DNA of 7,984 bases from the NCBI GenBank assembly GCA_052387255.1, contig JBQTJI010000080.1:1-7984 (forward strand), in the 5' to 3' direction. Shown here piece by piece: positions 1 through 6,664 of this stretch. The translations under genes and the position numbers were made by a program. The notes beneath the pieces were generated by a model. It searched no databases and was not told the DNA's origin. It was given only the letters and a program-made list of their open reading frames with translations. The DNA is from JBBQXK01 sp052387255 (GTDB lineage: Bacteria; Pseudomonadota; Alphaproteobacteria; Rhodobacterales; Rhodobacteraceae). Every line of letters starts with the position of its first letter. Positions within the stretch are counted from its first letter, which is position 1.

Positions 1-37
1 CTTGATGTATCTTTGAGGCTCCTCCTGGAGGCCAGCC

Positions 38-139
38 ATGCGGACCACGTTCAACATCGACGATGACCTGCTCGGTGAGGCCCAGCGCCTCACCGGGCTG
101 CGGGAGCGGACCGCCGTGATCCACGAGGGACTGCGCGCT
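38..139 (+). pseudogene. VapB-type antitoxin, N-terminal fragment
   Basis: The first 34 codons encode a ribbon-helix-helix start, with the strand RTTFNIDDDLL followed by GEAQRLTGL and RERTAVIHEGLRA. This is the usual N-terminus of small VapB-family antitoxins (DUF2191-like), which dimerise on their own operator and neutralise a PIN-domain VapC toxin. A strong ribosome site, GGAGG at 27-31, sits six bases before the ATG, and CCTCCTGGAGG at 21-31 is a perfect inverted repeat over that site. After residue 34 the frame stays open but reads as low-complexity antisense of the genes on the other strand, so the toxin-binding C-terminal half is missing. No vapC follows. I read it as a truncated remnant. 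It could still make a DNA-binding domain fused to junk, but that is unlikely to be selected. Confidence 0.72.
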
Positions 140-255
140 TCAGCCTCCGGTCCCCTTCCTGTCCGCCAGGTCCCCCAGCAACACCTCCAACACCTCCTCC
201 TCGTGCACCGCCCGCCCCCCGGCCACCATCGCCGCCTGCAGCTCGGCATCCCAGA
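140..255 (-). other. Unidentified 38-residue C-terminal tail fragment
   Basis: Between the permease fragment and the antitoxin fragment, one minus-strand frame reads like a natural protein end. It starts around VWDAELQAAMVAGG, continues through an acidic helix-like stretch HEEEVLEVLLGDLADRKG, and stops at TGA 142-140, exactly where the VapB similarity ends on the other strand. The frame differs from that of the permease fragment upstream. The other minus frames here give Trp/Arg/Cys-rich or Gly-rich sequence that does not look like protein. I do not recognise the family. It may be the end of a third gene caught in a rearrangement, or chance coding appearance in GC-rich DNA. The left boundary at the permease join is approximate to within several codons. 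Confidence 0.35.
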
Positions 256-459
256 CCGCAGGTCCATCGGCGGCACGTCCACGTCCAGCACCCGCGCCGT
301 CGCCACCGCCGCCAGAAACGCCAGCGGGGCCGCGTACAGGAACCGCGCGAACGTCGCCCCCGTGGCCGAAAGCCCCGCCTGCCCCAGCCGCTTCTGCAAC
401 ACGAACCGCGCCGTCTGCGCGGCGGCGGCCAGTAGCGTGACGATAACCCAAAGGCTCAT
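256..459 (-). pseudogene. EamA/DMT-family permease, N-terminal fragment
   Basis: The ATG at 459-457 overlaps the TGA of tauR in an ATGA arrangement, so translation is probably coupled to tauR. The first ~68 residues read like the start of a drug/metabolite-transporter (EamA) permease: a first membrane helix at about residues 2-16 (LWVIVTLLAAAAQ), then RFVLQKRLGQAGLSATGATF, then a second hydrophobic stretch at about 38-55 (FARFLYAAPLAFLAAVAT). Full-length members have about ten helices and roughly 280-300 residues. Here the resemblance stops near DVPPMDLR, and the frame continues as Trp/Arg/Cys-rich sequence. The gene is therefore truncated, keeping two of about ten helices, and is unlikely to transport anything. 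The original substrate cannot be told. Its position directly after tauR suggests it was once co-transcribed with the regulator. Confidence 0.6.
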
Positions 460-1922
460 CGCAACGCCGCCGCAATCCGCGCCACGCCCTCGGCGATGCG
501 GGCAGGCGGGATCGAGGAATAGGCCAGCCGGTAGTGGTTGCGCGGCGTCCCCCCCGCAAAGAACACGCGCCCCGGCTCGATCAGCACGCCCAGGGCCCGC
601 AGGCGCAGCGCAAGGTCTTCGGTGTCCACCTCGGTGCCCGCGCGCATCCAAAACGACGAACCGCCGACGCCGCCCTGCCCGGCCACCTCCAGCCCATGGT
701 CGCGCAGGGCGTCCGCCATCACCAGACGGCGGCGGCGAAAGGCGGTCTTCATCCGGTTCACCAGCGCATCATAGTGGCCCAGCGACAGGAAATAGGCCGC
801 CGTGCGCTGGATATGCCCCGGCGGATGGCGCAGCACGGTGGCCCGCAGCGCCCGCGCCTCGGCGATGAACGCCGCAGGGGCCACCAGATAGCCCAGCCGC
901 AGCCCCGGAAACACCGACTTGGAAAACGACCCCACATAGATCACCCGCCCCTCGCGATCCAAGCTCTTGAGCGAGGGCGACGCAGGCCGCAGGAACGACA
1001 TCTCGAATTCATAGTCGTCCTCAACCACAACGAAATCGCGCAGCCCCGCCGCGTCCAGCAGCGCACGGCGGCGGGGCAGTGGCATCGTCGCGTTGGTCGG
1101 GCAATGGTGGCTGGGCGTCACGAACACCACATCGGTGCCCGCCGGGATCCTGTCGGGCGGCAACCCGCCCTCGTCCACGTCCACGGCGGCGACCGCCGAT
1201 CCGGTCTGCGCCAGGATCGCCCGCAACGCCGGATAGCCGGGGTTCTCCATCACCGCCCCGCGTCCGCCCATCTGACCGGGCCCCAGCAGCACCTGCGCCG
1301 CCAGCCACAGCGCGTTCTGCGCGCCCATCGTCAGCAACACCTGCGACGCCTGGGCCGCGATCCCGCGCCGGGGCAGGATCGTGCGCAGGATCATCTCGAC
1401 CAGCAGCGGATCGTCGCGTTCGTAGTAGTCGCTGGTCAGCGCCTCGAAATCGCGCCGCCCCATCGCCTGCAATGCACAGAGCCGCCAGTTCGCATGGTCG
1501 AACAGGGTCGCATCCGCCTGGCCATAGATGAACGGAAAGGGATAGCGCGACCAGTCCTCGGGCTTGTCCAGGCGCGGCACCGACGAAAACCGCCGCCCCG
1601 TCAGGCGGGCATAGTCGACCCTGTCCTCGGCGCAGGCGGACGGCAGGTCGAACTCGGGCGTGCGGGGCGCGCTGTCCGAGACGTAGTACCCCGACTTGCC
1701 CCGCGCCACGAGGTAGTCGGACGCGACAAGGTCGGTATAGGCCAGCGTCACCGTGATGCGGCTGAGGCCCAGATGCGCCGCCAGCCCGCGCGACGACGGC
1801 ATCCGTTCCCCCGCCCGGAACCGCCCCGCCACGACACCCGCCACCACCAGCGCCCGGATGCGCTGCTGCAACGTGCCGGTCGAGGCCGGGGGCAGGTGGA
1901 AGGCCTCGGCGGGGATGGACAT
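456..1922 (-). CDS. tauR: MocR-family taurine regulator TauR
   Basis: This 488-residue protein has an N-terminal GntR-type winged helix (about residues 17-82; GTLQQRIRALVVAG, RMPSSRGLAAHLGLSR) joined to a fold-type-I aminotransferase-like domain. That is the MocR architecture, in which bound PLP or its adduct acts as the sensor. The expected PLP-site motifs are present: ENPGYP near 226-231, VVEDDYEFE near 299-307 and SFSKS with the lysine at 335. TauR of Rhodobacter capsulatus is a member of this family and activates taurine genes. The assignment here rests on the adjacent tpa and tauABC genes and on shared upstream repeats. I chose the ATG at 1922-1920. An upstream in-frame ATG at 1955-1953 would add eleven residues encoded by DNA holding the presumed operator. 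Neither start has a strong ribosome site. The stop overlaps the permease fragment by four bases. Confidence 0.85.
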   Translation of the reverse strand: MSIPAEAFHLPPASTGTLQQRIRALVVAGVVAGRFRAGERMPSSRGLAAHLGLSRITVTLAYTDLVASDYLVARGKSGYYVSDSAPRTPEFDLPSACAEDRVDYARLTGRRFSSVPRLDKPEDWSRYPFPFIYGQADATLFDHANWRLCALQAMGRRDFEALTSDYYERDDPLLVEMILRTILPRRGIAAQASQVLLTMGAQNALWLAAQVLLGPGQMGGRGAVMENPGYPALRAILAQTGSAVAAVDVDEGGLPPDRIPAGTDVVFVTPSHHCPTNATMPLPRRRALLDAAGLRDFVVVEDDYEFEMSFLRPASPSLKSLDREGRVIYVGSFSKSVFPGLRLGYLVAPAAFIAEARALRATVLRHPPGHIQRTAAYFLSLGHYDALVNRMKTAFRRRRLVMADALRDHGLEVAGQGGVGGSSFWMRAGTEVDTEDLALRLRALGVLIEPGRVFFAGGTPRNHYRLAYSSIPPARIAEGVARIAAALR

Positions 1923-1961
1923 CTGGACTGATCCGGGGCGGTTTCCTGGACCCATCTGGAC
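1923..1961 (+). promoter_or_regulatory. Triple CTGGAC repeat, probable TauR operator
   Basis: CTGGAC occurs three times in the same orientation at 1923-1928, 1946-1951 and 1956-1961, with start-to-start steps of 23 and 10 bp (about two turns and one turn of helix). The first two continue as CTGGACTGAT and CTGGACCCAT. MocR regulators typically bind direct repeats, and the TauR boxes described in Rhodobacter begin with this core as I recall. The first copy touches the chosen tauR start codon, so binding should block transcription or translation initiation of tauR. This suggests negative autoregulation. The repeats read against the direction of tauR transcription. Confidence 0.7.
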
Positions 1962-2034
1962 AACCCTTTGCCAGGGGCGTCAAGGGAACAGGCAAGGAAC
2001 GACTTTACGATGACGTAAGCGGTAGGTACTAGTC

Positions 2035-3051
2035 GTGCTGCAACGTCAAGATGTGGGGCTGACCTCCGTGGATTCCATCGAGCTTTGCGCGGGCGCCGGC
2101 GGTCAGGCCCTCGGGCTGGAAATCGCGGGCTTCGCCCATCGCGCCCTGGTCGAGATTGACGCCGCCTGCCGCGCCACGCTGCAGGCCAACCGCCCGCACT
2201 GGAACGTGACCCCGGCACCGGGCGACATCGCGACGTTCTCGGGAACCCCCTATGCCGGGATCGACCTGCTGGCCGGCGGGCTGCCCTGTCCGCCGTTTTC
2301 CGTTGCGGGCAAGCAGCTTGGGCCGGGGGACGAGCGCAACCTGTTCCCCCACGCCCTGCGCATCATCGACGAATGCCGCCCGCGCGCCGTGCTGATCGAG
2401 AATGTGCGCGGGTTCCTGGACGCGGTGTTCAGCGACTACCGCACCATGCTCAAGACACAGCTGCGGAAGATGGGTTACGTCACCGACTGGCGGCTGTTCA
2501 ACGCCTCGGACTTCGGCGTGCCGCAACTGCGCCCGCGCGTCGTCGTGGTGGCCCTGCGGTCCGACAAGGCGGACCGGTTCCACTGGCCCGAACCCCACGC
2601 CGACCGCGCCCCGAGGGTCGGTGAAACCCTGATCGACCTGATGGCCGCCGGTGGCTGGCGCGGCGCGCTGCCCTGGGCTGCCGGGGCCGACGACATCGCC
2701 CCCACGCTGGTCGGCGGATCGAAAAAGCATGGCGGTCCCGACCTTGGCCCGACCCGCGCCCGCGCCGCCTGGGCGCAATTGGGTGTGGATGGCAAGGGTC
2801 TGGCCGATGCGCCGCCCGCGCCCGAATTCACGGGAATGCCCCGCCTGACCGTTCGCATGGCCGCGCGCATCCAGGGGTTCCCCGACGACTGGGTCTTTAC
2901 CGGCGGCAAGACCTCGGCCTACCGCCAGGTCGGCAACGCCTTTCCCCCGCCCGTCGCGCAGGCCATCGGGGATCAGTTGCGCCTTGCGCTCATGTCCCGC
3001 CGACTGCACGGGGGAGCCGCACCCGGCCAGAGTGCCCTGCGTCTGGCCTGA
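2035..3051 (+). CDS. DNA (cytosine-5) methyltransferase, apparently orphan
   Basis: This 338-residue protein carries the ordered C5-methyltransferase motifs. Motif I is ELCAGAGGQALGLE (16-29, S-adenosylmethionine binding). Motif IV is PCPPFS (84-89) with catalytic Cys85. Motif VI is ENV (122-124), motif VIII QLRPRVVVVA (164-173), motif IX RLTVRMAARIQGF (270-282) and motif X AYRQVGNAFPPPVA (295-308). The roughly 95 residues between VIII and IX, including the segment GGSKKHGGPDLGPTRA, are the target-recognition region; the methylated sequence cannot be read from this. The GTG at 2035 follows GGTAGG at 2021-2026 by eight bases; in-frame GTGs at 2053 and 2068 are alternatives. No restriction endonuclease, Vsr or other partner is next to it. 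It points away from tauR and converges on tpa with a 66-bp gap. It may be a solitary epigenetic or phage-derived methylase. Confidence 0.93.
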   Translation: MLQRQDVGLTSVDSIELCAGAGGQALGLEIAGFAHRALVEIDAACRATLQANRPHWNVTPAPGDIATFSGTPYAGIDLLAGGLPCPPFSVAGKQLGPGDERNLFPHALRIIDECRPRAVLIENVRGFLDAVFSDYRTMLKTQLRKMGYVTDWRLFNASDFGVPQLRPRVVVVALRSDKADRFHWPEPHADRAPRVGETLIDLMAAGGWRGALPWAAGADDIAPTLVGGSKKHGGPDLGPTRARAAWAQLGVDGKGLADAPPAPEFTGMPRLTVRMAARIQGFPDDWVFTGGKTSAYRQVGNAFPPPVAQAIGDQLRLALMSRRLHGGAAPGQSALRLA

Positions 3052-3117
3052 ATCAGGTGTGATCCGCCGGTTGCAATCTCCCCGGCGCTGGCCCGGGTCC
3101 AGATGACCTGCGCGCCC

Positions 3118-4497
3118 CTACCCGAACACCCGCAGCAGCGCCCGGTCGATGGCTCCCGTGATCTGGTCGATGTCGTCTGCCGTGGCGATCAGCGCCGGCG
3201 ACAGGCACAACGTGTTGTTGAACCCCGGCAGGCTGCGGTTGGTCATGCCGATGATCACCCCCTGCTCCATGCAGTCGGCGACAACGGCGGCCACCTTCTT
3301 CTCGTCCGCCGGTTCCTTCGTTACCCGGTCGGCCACCAGTTCCGCCCCGCAGAACAGCCCCTTGCCGCGCACGTCCCCGATCACGCGGTGGCGCTCGGAC
3401 AGCGCCTGAAGGTTCGACACCAGCCGGTCGCCCATCGCCACCGTGTTCTCCAGCAGCCCCTCGTCCTCGATGATGCGCATGTTCTCCAGCGCCGCCGCCG
3501 GGCCTGCGGTGCAGCCGCCGAAAGTGCTGATGTCGCGGAAGTATCCCATCGGATCCGAGGCATCGTCCTTGAACTTCTCGAACACCGCCTCGGTCGTCAC
3601 GGTGCAGGCGATGGCGGCGTAACCGCTGGCGACCCCCTTGGCCATGGTGACGAAATCGGGCTTCACGCCGTAGTGCTGATAGCCGAACCAGGTGCCGGTG
3701 CGCCCGACACCGCAGACCACCTCGTCTATGTGCAGAAGCACGTTGTACTTGGCACAGATCTCCTGCACCCGCTCCCAATACCCGGCAGGCGGCACGATGA
3801 CGCCGCCGCCGGCCGTCACCGGCTCCAGGCACAGGCAGCCCACCGAATCCGGCCCCTCGCGCAGGATCACCTCCTCGATGGCATCCGCCGCGCGGCGGCC
3901 ATAGTCGGCCACGTCCCACTGCTTGCGATACTCCAGGCAATGCGGCACCTCGACAAACCCGTCGGGGAAGGGCCCGTACTGCATCGCCCGCTGCGGCTGG
4001 CCGCAGGCCGCCAGGGCCGCGATGGTGGTGCCGTGATAGTCGCGCTCGCGGTACAGGACCTTCCACTTGTTCCCGCCGTGGTGGCGGTGCGCGATCTGGC
4101 GCACCATCTTCCACACCTTCTCGTTCGCCTCGGAGCCCGAGTTGGCATAGTAGACCCGGCTCAGGCCCGGCATCTTCTCGGTCAGCCGCTGCGCGAAACG
4201 CGCGCCGGGGATCGACCCCGCCGCCCCCGCGAAATAGCACATCTGCACCAGCTGCGCGCGCACCGCATCGGCGATGCTTTCCCGCCCGTAGCCCACGTTC
4301 ACCGTCCAGACCCCGCCCGACACGGCGTCCAGATGTTCGCGGCCCTTGGCATCCCACACCCGCATGCCGCGCCCCTCGACGATCACGCGGGGATCGACGC
4401 CGGTCTCGTACTGCTTGTGCTGGCTCAGGTGGTGCCAGACATGGGCGCGGTCTGCCTCGATCACGGCCGAGATGTCGTTCGGGGAAAGCTGGTCCAT
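3118..4497 (-). CDS. tpa: Taurine--pyruvate aminotransferase
   Basis: Tpa transfers the amino group of taurine to pyruvate, giving sulfoacetaldehyde and L-alanine, in the cytoplasm. The 459-residue protein is a full-length class III, PLP-dependent aminotransferase. It has VSGGVWTVNVGYGR (59-72), the phosphate-binding SGSEAN (120-125), DYHGTT (153-158), the PLP-pyridine aspartate in HIDEV (Asp258) and the Schiff-base lysine in TMAKGVASGYAA (Lys287). The overall sequence closely resembles Rhodobacterales Tpa proteins as I remember them. The ATG at 4497-4495 has GAGG five bases upstream; an in-frame ATG at 4662 would add 55 residues that do not look like protein and would cover the putative TauR boxes. 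The gene is divergent from tauABC. Related omega-aminotransferases (for example beta-alanine or GABA) are the alternative, but the tau neighbours make taurine much more likely. Confidence 0.93.
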   Translation of the reverse strand: MDQLSPNDISAVIEADRAHVWHHLSQHKQYETGVDPRVIVEGRGMRVWDAKGREHLDAVSGGVWTVNVGYGRESIADAVRAQLVQMCYFAGAAGSIPGARFAQRLTEKMPGLSRVYYANSGSEANEKVWKMVRQIAHRHHGGNKWKVLYRERDYHGTTIAALAACGQPQRAMQYGPFPDGFVEVPHCLEYRKQWDVADYGRRAADAIEEVILREGPDSVGCLCLEPVTAGGGVIVPPAGYWERVQEICAKYNVLLHIDEVVCGVGRTGTWFGYQHYGVKPDFVTMAKGVASGYAAIACTVTTEAVFEKFKDDASDPMGYFRDISTFGGCTAGPAAALENMRIIEDEGLLENTVAMGDRLVSNLQALSERHRVIGDVRGKGLFCGAELVADRVTKEPADEKKVAAVVADCMEQGVIIGMTNRSLPGFNNTLCLSPALIATADDIDQITGAIDRALLRVFG

Positions 4498-4823
4498 CGC
4501 GGCCTCACGGGTTTGTGGTCCGTGCGCGGGATGCGCGATTCCCCGGCAGGGACGGACCTTTCGGGCCATGATCGGCAATCGCCGGGTCCGCCCGTAGGGC
4601 CAGCCCCTGAACGCCGATAGGTCCAGAAGGGGAAACCCTTTGGCCACCGGGCAGCCTTGCAATCACTTTTCTCCAACGGGCCCTTCGATTTTGGTGAACC
4701 CGTGCCCACCGCGCCCCCGCCCGCAAAAGCCCTGTTGCTTTTCGACGGGGCGCACCGAAGATGACGCGCAAGAAACGGCGGCCCCTTCGCAACGGCCGCG
4801 CCAACACCGGGAGATACCAGACG
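4498..4823. promoter_or_regulatory. Divergent tpa/tauA control region
   Basis: This 326-bp stretch holds no convincing gene and separates two divergent taurine transcription units. It contains the direct-repeat pair at 4598-4626, the palindrome AAGGGGAAACCCTT near 4627-4640, ribosome site GAGG (4506-4503) for tpa, and GGGAGAT (4809-4815) for tauA. I could not find sigma-70 -35/-10 pairs that I trust on either strand, which would suit activator-dependent promoters. The distal box ends about 130 bp from the tpa start and about 200 bp from the tauA start, so one bound regulator could serve both directions. Confidence 0.7.
4598..4626 (-). promoter_or_regulatory. CTGGAC/CTGGCC direct repeat, probable TauR box pair
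   Basis: On the minus strand CTGGACCTAT begins at 4626 and CTGGCCCTAC begins at 4603, a start-to-start step of 23 bp. The same core and exactly the same step occur in front of tauR (1923 and 1946). Here the repeats read in the direction of tpa transcription and lie 100-130 bp before its start codon, a fitting place for activation. The second copy has one mismatch in the core. Binding by TauR is inferred, not shown. Confidence 0.68.
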
Positions 4824-5819
4824 ATGACCGCACGCAAGACCCTGCTGGGGGCCACCGCCGCCCTTGCCTTCATGTCCCAGGCGGCCCTCGCCCTGGACGA
4901 GATCACCGTGGCCTACTTCCTCGAATGGCCGATGCCCTTCGAATACGCCAAGGTGATGGGCACCTACGAGAAAGAGATGGGCGTCAAGATCAACTGGCGG
5001 TCCTTCGACACCGGCACCGCGATGTCGGCGGCGATGGCATCGGGCGACGTGCACCTGTCGGTCAGCCAGGGGGTTCCGCCCTTTGTCGTCGCCACCAGCG
5101 CGGGCCAGGACCTGCAGATCGTCGATGTCGCCGTGTCCTACGCCGAGAACGACAACTGCGTCGTGCGGTCCGACCTCGAGATCACCAAGGACAACGCCGC
5201 CGAACTCGCGGGCAAGCGGGTGGCGGTGCCGATCGGGTCGGCGGCGCACTACGGGTTCCTCAAGCAGATGGAACATTTCAAGGTCGACCTTGCCACCCTG
5301 GAGATCGTCGACATGGCCCCACCCGACGGTGCCGCCGCCTTTGCGCAGGGCAACCTCGACATGGCCTGCGGCTGGGGCGGTTCGCTGCGGCGCATGAAGG
5401 AATCGGGCAATGTCCTGTTGACCGGCCCCGAGAAAGAGGAACTTGGCATCCTCGTCTTCGACGTGACCTCGGCCCCGGCGGCCTTTGTCGCCGAAAACCC
5501 CGATCTGGTGGCCAAGTTCCTGAAGATCACGGCGGACGCCAACGCCATGTGGGCCGACCCCGCGAACCAGGCCACGATGCTGCCCGTCATCGCCAAGGAC
5601 GCCGGCATGGACGAGGCCGCCACGGCCGAGACGCTGGCCACCTTCGTCTTTCCGACGGTGGAGGATCAGCTGGGTTCGAAATGGCTGGGCGGCGGCGCGC
5701 AGGACTTCATGAAGGGCGTCGCGGGCGTCTTCGTGGCCTCGGGCAACATCCCGGCGGCGCTCGACGACTATTCGTCGCGCGTGAACACCGGCCCGCTGGC
5801 GGCGGCCAAGGGCATGTGA
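4824..5819 (+). CDS. tauA: Taurine ABC transporter, periplasmic substrate-binding protein
   Basis: TauA captures taurine in the periplasm and delivers it to TauBC. The 331-residue protein starts with a Sec signal peptide: MTARK, a hydrophobic core over about residues 6-20, and a probable cleavage after ALA near residue 23, leaving LDEITVAYF as the mature start. The mature part has the NrtA/SsuA/TauA-like fold signatures: YFLEWPMPFEYAK (31-43), a ligand-pocket segment GSAAHYGFL (138-146) and DMAPPDGAAAFAQGNLDMA (163-181). The ATG at 4824 is chosen because GGGAGAT lies eight bases before it and because it gives a clean signal peptide; an in-frame ATG at 4761 would bury that signal behind 21 basic residues. 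The stop overlaps the tauB start (TGATG). Other sulfonates are possible ligands, but the neighbours favour taurine. Confidence 0.92.
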   Translation: MTARKTLLGATAALAFMSQAALALDEITVAYFLEWPMPFEYAKVMGTYEKEMGVKINWRSFDTGTAMSAAMASGDVHLSVSQGVPPFVVATSAGQDLQIVDVAVSYAENDNCVVRSDLEITKDNAAELAGKRVAVPIGSAAHYGFLKQMEHFKVDLATLEIVDMAPPDGAAAFAQGNLDMACGWGGSLRRMKESGNVLLTGPEKEELGILVFDVTSAPAAFVAENPDLVAKFLKITADANAMWADPANQATMLPVIAKDAGMDEAATAETLATFVFPTVEDQLGSKWLGGGAQDFMKGVAGVFVASGNIPAALDDYSSRVNTGPLAAAKGM

Positions 5820-6664
5820 TGGCCCATGGTCCGGCGGCCCCGCCGCCGGACCGACCCCCGATGTCGCTGGTCATCGACGCCCTTTCGATGCGGTTCGACG
5901 TGCCCGGCGGCGCGCCCGTGCAGGCATTGCAGAACGTCACGCTCGACCTGCAGGCGGGTGAGCTTCTGTCCGTCCTCGGCCCCTCGGGCTGCGGCAAGAC
6001 CACGCTGCTGAACATCCTTGCAGGCTTTCTCGCCCCCACCAGCGGCATCGTCACGCTGGACGGCAAACCCGTGACCGGCCCCTCGCCCGAACGCGGCATG
6101 GTGTTCCAGCAGGGTGCGCTGTTCGAATGGATGTCCGTCCGGCGCAACATCGACTTCGGCCCCCGGATGAAGGGCATGCCCCAGGCCGACCGCGACCGCA
6201 TCACCGCCCACCTTCTGGACACCGTGGGCCTGCGCGATTTCGGCGACAAGGCGGTGTACGAACTGTCCGGCGGCATGCAGCAGCGCGTGGCACTGGCCCG
6301 CTGCCTGGCCAACGACCCTGCCGTGATCCTGATGGACGAACCCCTGGGCGCGCTCGACGCGCTGACGCGGGAAAAGATGCAGGGGCTGGTCCTCAAGCTG
6401 TGGAAGGAAACCGCCAAGACCGTCGTCCTGATCACCCATTCGGTCGAAGAGGCGCTGCTCTTGGGCGAGCGTCTGGTCGTCATGGCCCCCCGCCCAGGCC
6501 GCATCTTCAAGGAGTACCGGCTGCCCTTCGCCGAACGCGGCGTGGGGGCCGACCTGCGCGAGGTCAAGAAATCGCCCGGCTTTGCCGAAACGCGCGAGGA
6601 AATCCTGTCGATGATCTGGGGCATGGAAGAGGAAATCATGGGCCGCGCCGAGGCCGCCGCATGA
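5819..6664 (+). CDS. tauB: Taurine ABC transporter, ATP-binding protein
   Basis: TauB is the cytoplasmic ATPase that powers taurine import through TauC. The 281-residue protein has every nucleotide-binding motif: Walker A GPSGCGKT (54-61), Q-loop in VFQQ (95-98), signature LSGGMQQR (149-156), Walker B VILMDEP (169-175) and the H-loop histidine at 207 in LITHSVEEAL. It resembles the SsuB/TauB/NrtD family in length and order. The start at 5819 shares an A with the tauA stop (TGATG) and has AAGGG six bases upstream. A second in-frame ATG at 5861 gives a protein starting at MSLVIDAL, where family similarity begins, with a weaker ribosome site; the extra 14 residues are Pro-rich and may be untranslated. 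The stop overlaps tauC by four bases, so the operon is probably translationally coupled. Confidence 0.93.
   Translation: MAHGPAAPPPDRPPMSLVIDALSMRFDVPGGAPVQALQNVTLDLQAGELLSVLGPSGCGKTTLLNILAGFLAPTSGIVTLDGKPVTGPSPERGMVFQQGALFEWMSVRRNIDFGPRMKGMPQADRDRITAHLLDTVGLRDFGDKAVYELSGGMQQRVALARCLANDPAVILMDEPLGALDALTREKMQGLVLKLWKETAKTVVLITHSVEEALLLGERLVVMAPRPGRIFKEYRLPFAERGVGADLREVKKSPGFAETREEILSMIWGMEEEIMGRAEAAA

Noticed and set aside
38..868. Long + strand open frame continuing from the VapB start to 868
   Set aside because: After residue 34 it is Pro/Arg/Ala-rich antisense of the permease fragment and tauR. Only the first 34 codons look like a real protein.
534..1931. 465-codon + strand open frame opposite tauR
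   Set aside because: Composition is His/Gln/Arg-rich with no recognisable motif. It mirrors the strong codon bias of tauR, whose MocR motifs are clear.
3097..3102. Single GTCCAG (CTGGAC complement) in the tpa/methyltransferase convergent gap
   Set aside because: There is only one copy with no partner at 23 bp, and no promoter is expected downstream of both genes. Chance is the simplest explanation.
3052..3117. Possible bidirectional terminator between the methyltransferase and tpa
   Set aside because: Only weak GC stems (CCGG-type) with no T-run on either strand. Not enough to call.
3103..4620. 505-codon + strand open frame opposite tpa
   Set aside because: It is a GC-driven shadow of tpa, which has all PLP-enzyme motifs and a good ribosome site.
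4761..4823. Upstream ATG at 4761 as the tauA start
   Set aside because: It would put 21 basic residues ahead of an otherwise standard signal peptide, and the ribosome site GGGAGAT is placed for 4824.
4461..5276. Minus-strand open frame across the tpa/tauA intergenic region into tauA
   Set aside because: It is antisense of tauA joined to intergenic sequence, with no ribosome site or motif supporting it.
4640..5818. In-frame N-terminal extension of tauB back through tauA
   Set aside because: Those residues are the wrong frame of tauA. The TGATG overlap and ribosome site at 5819 give the natural start.
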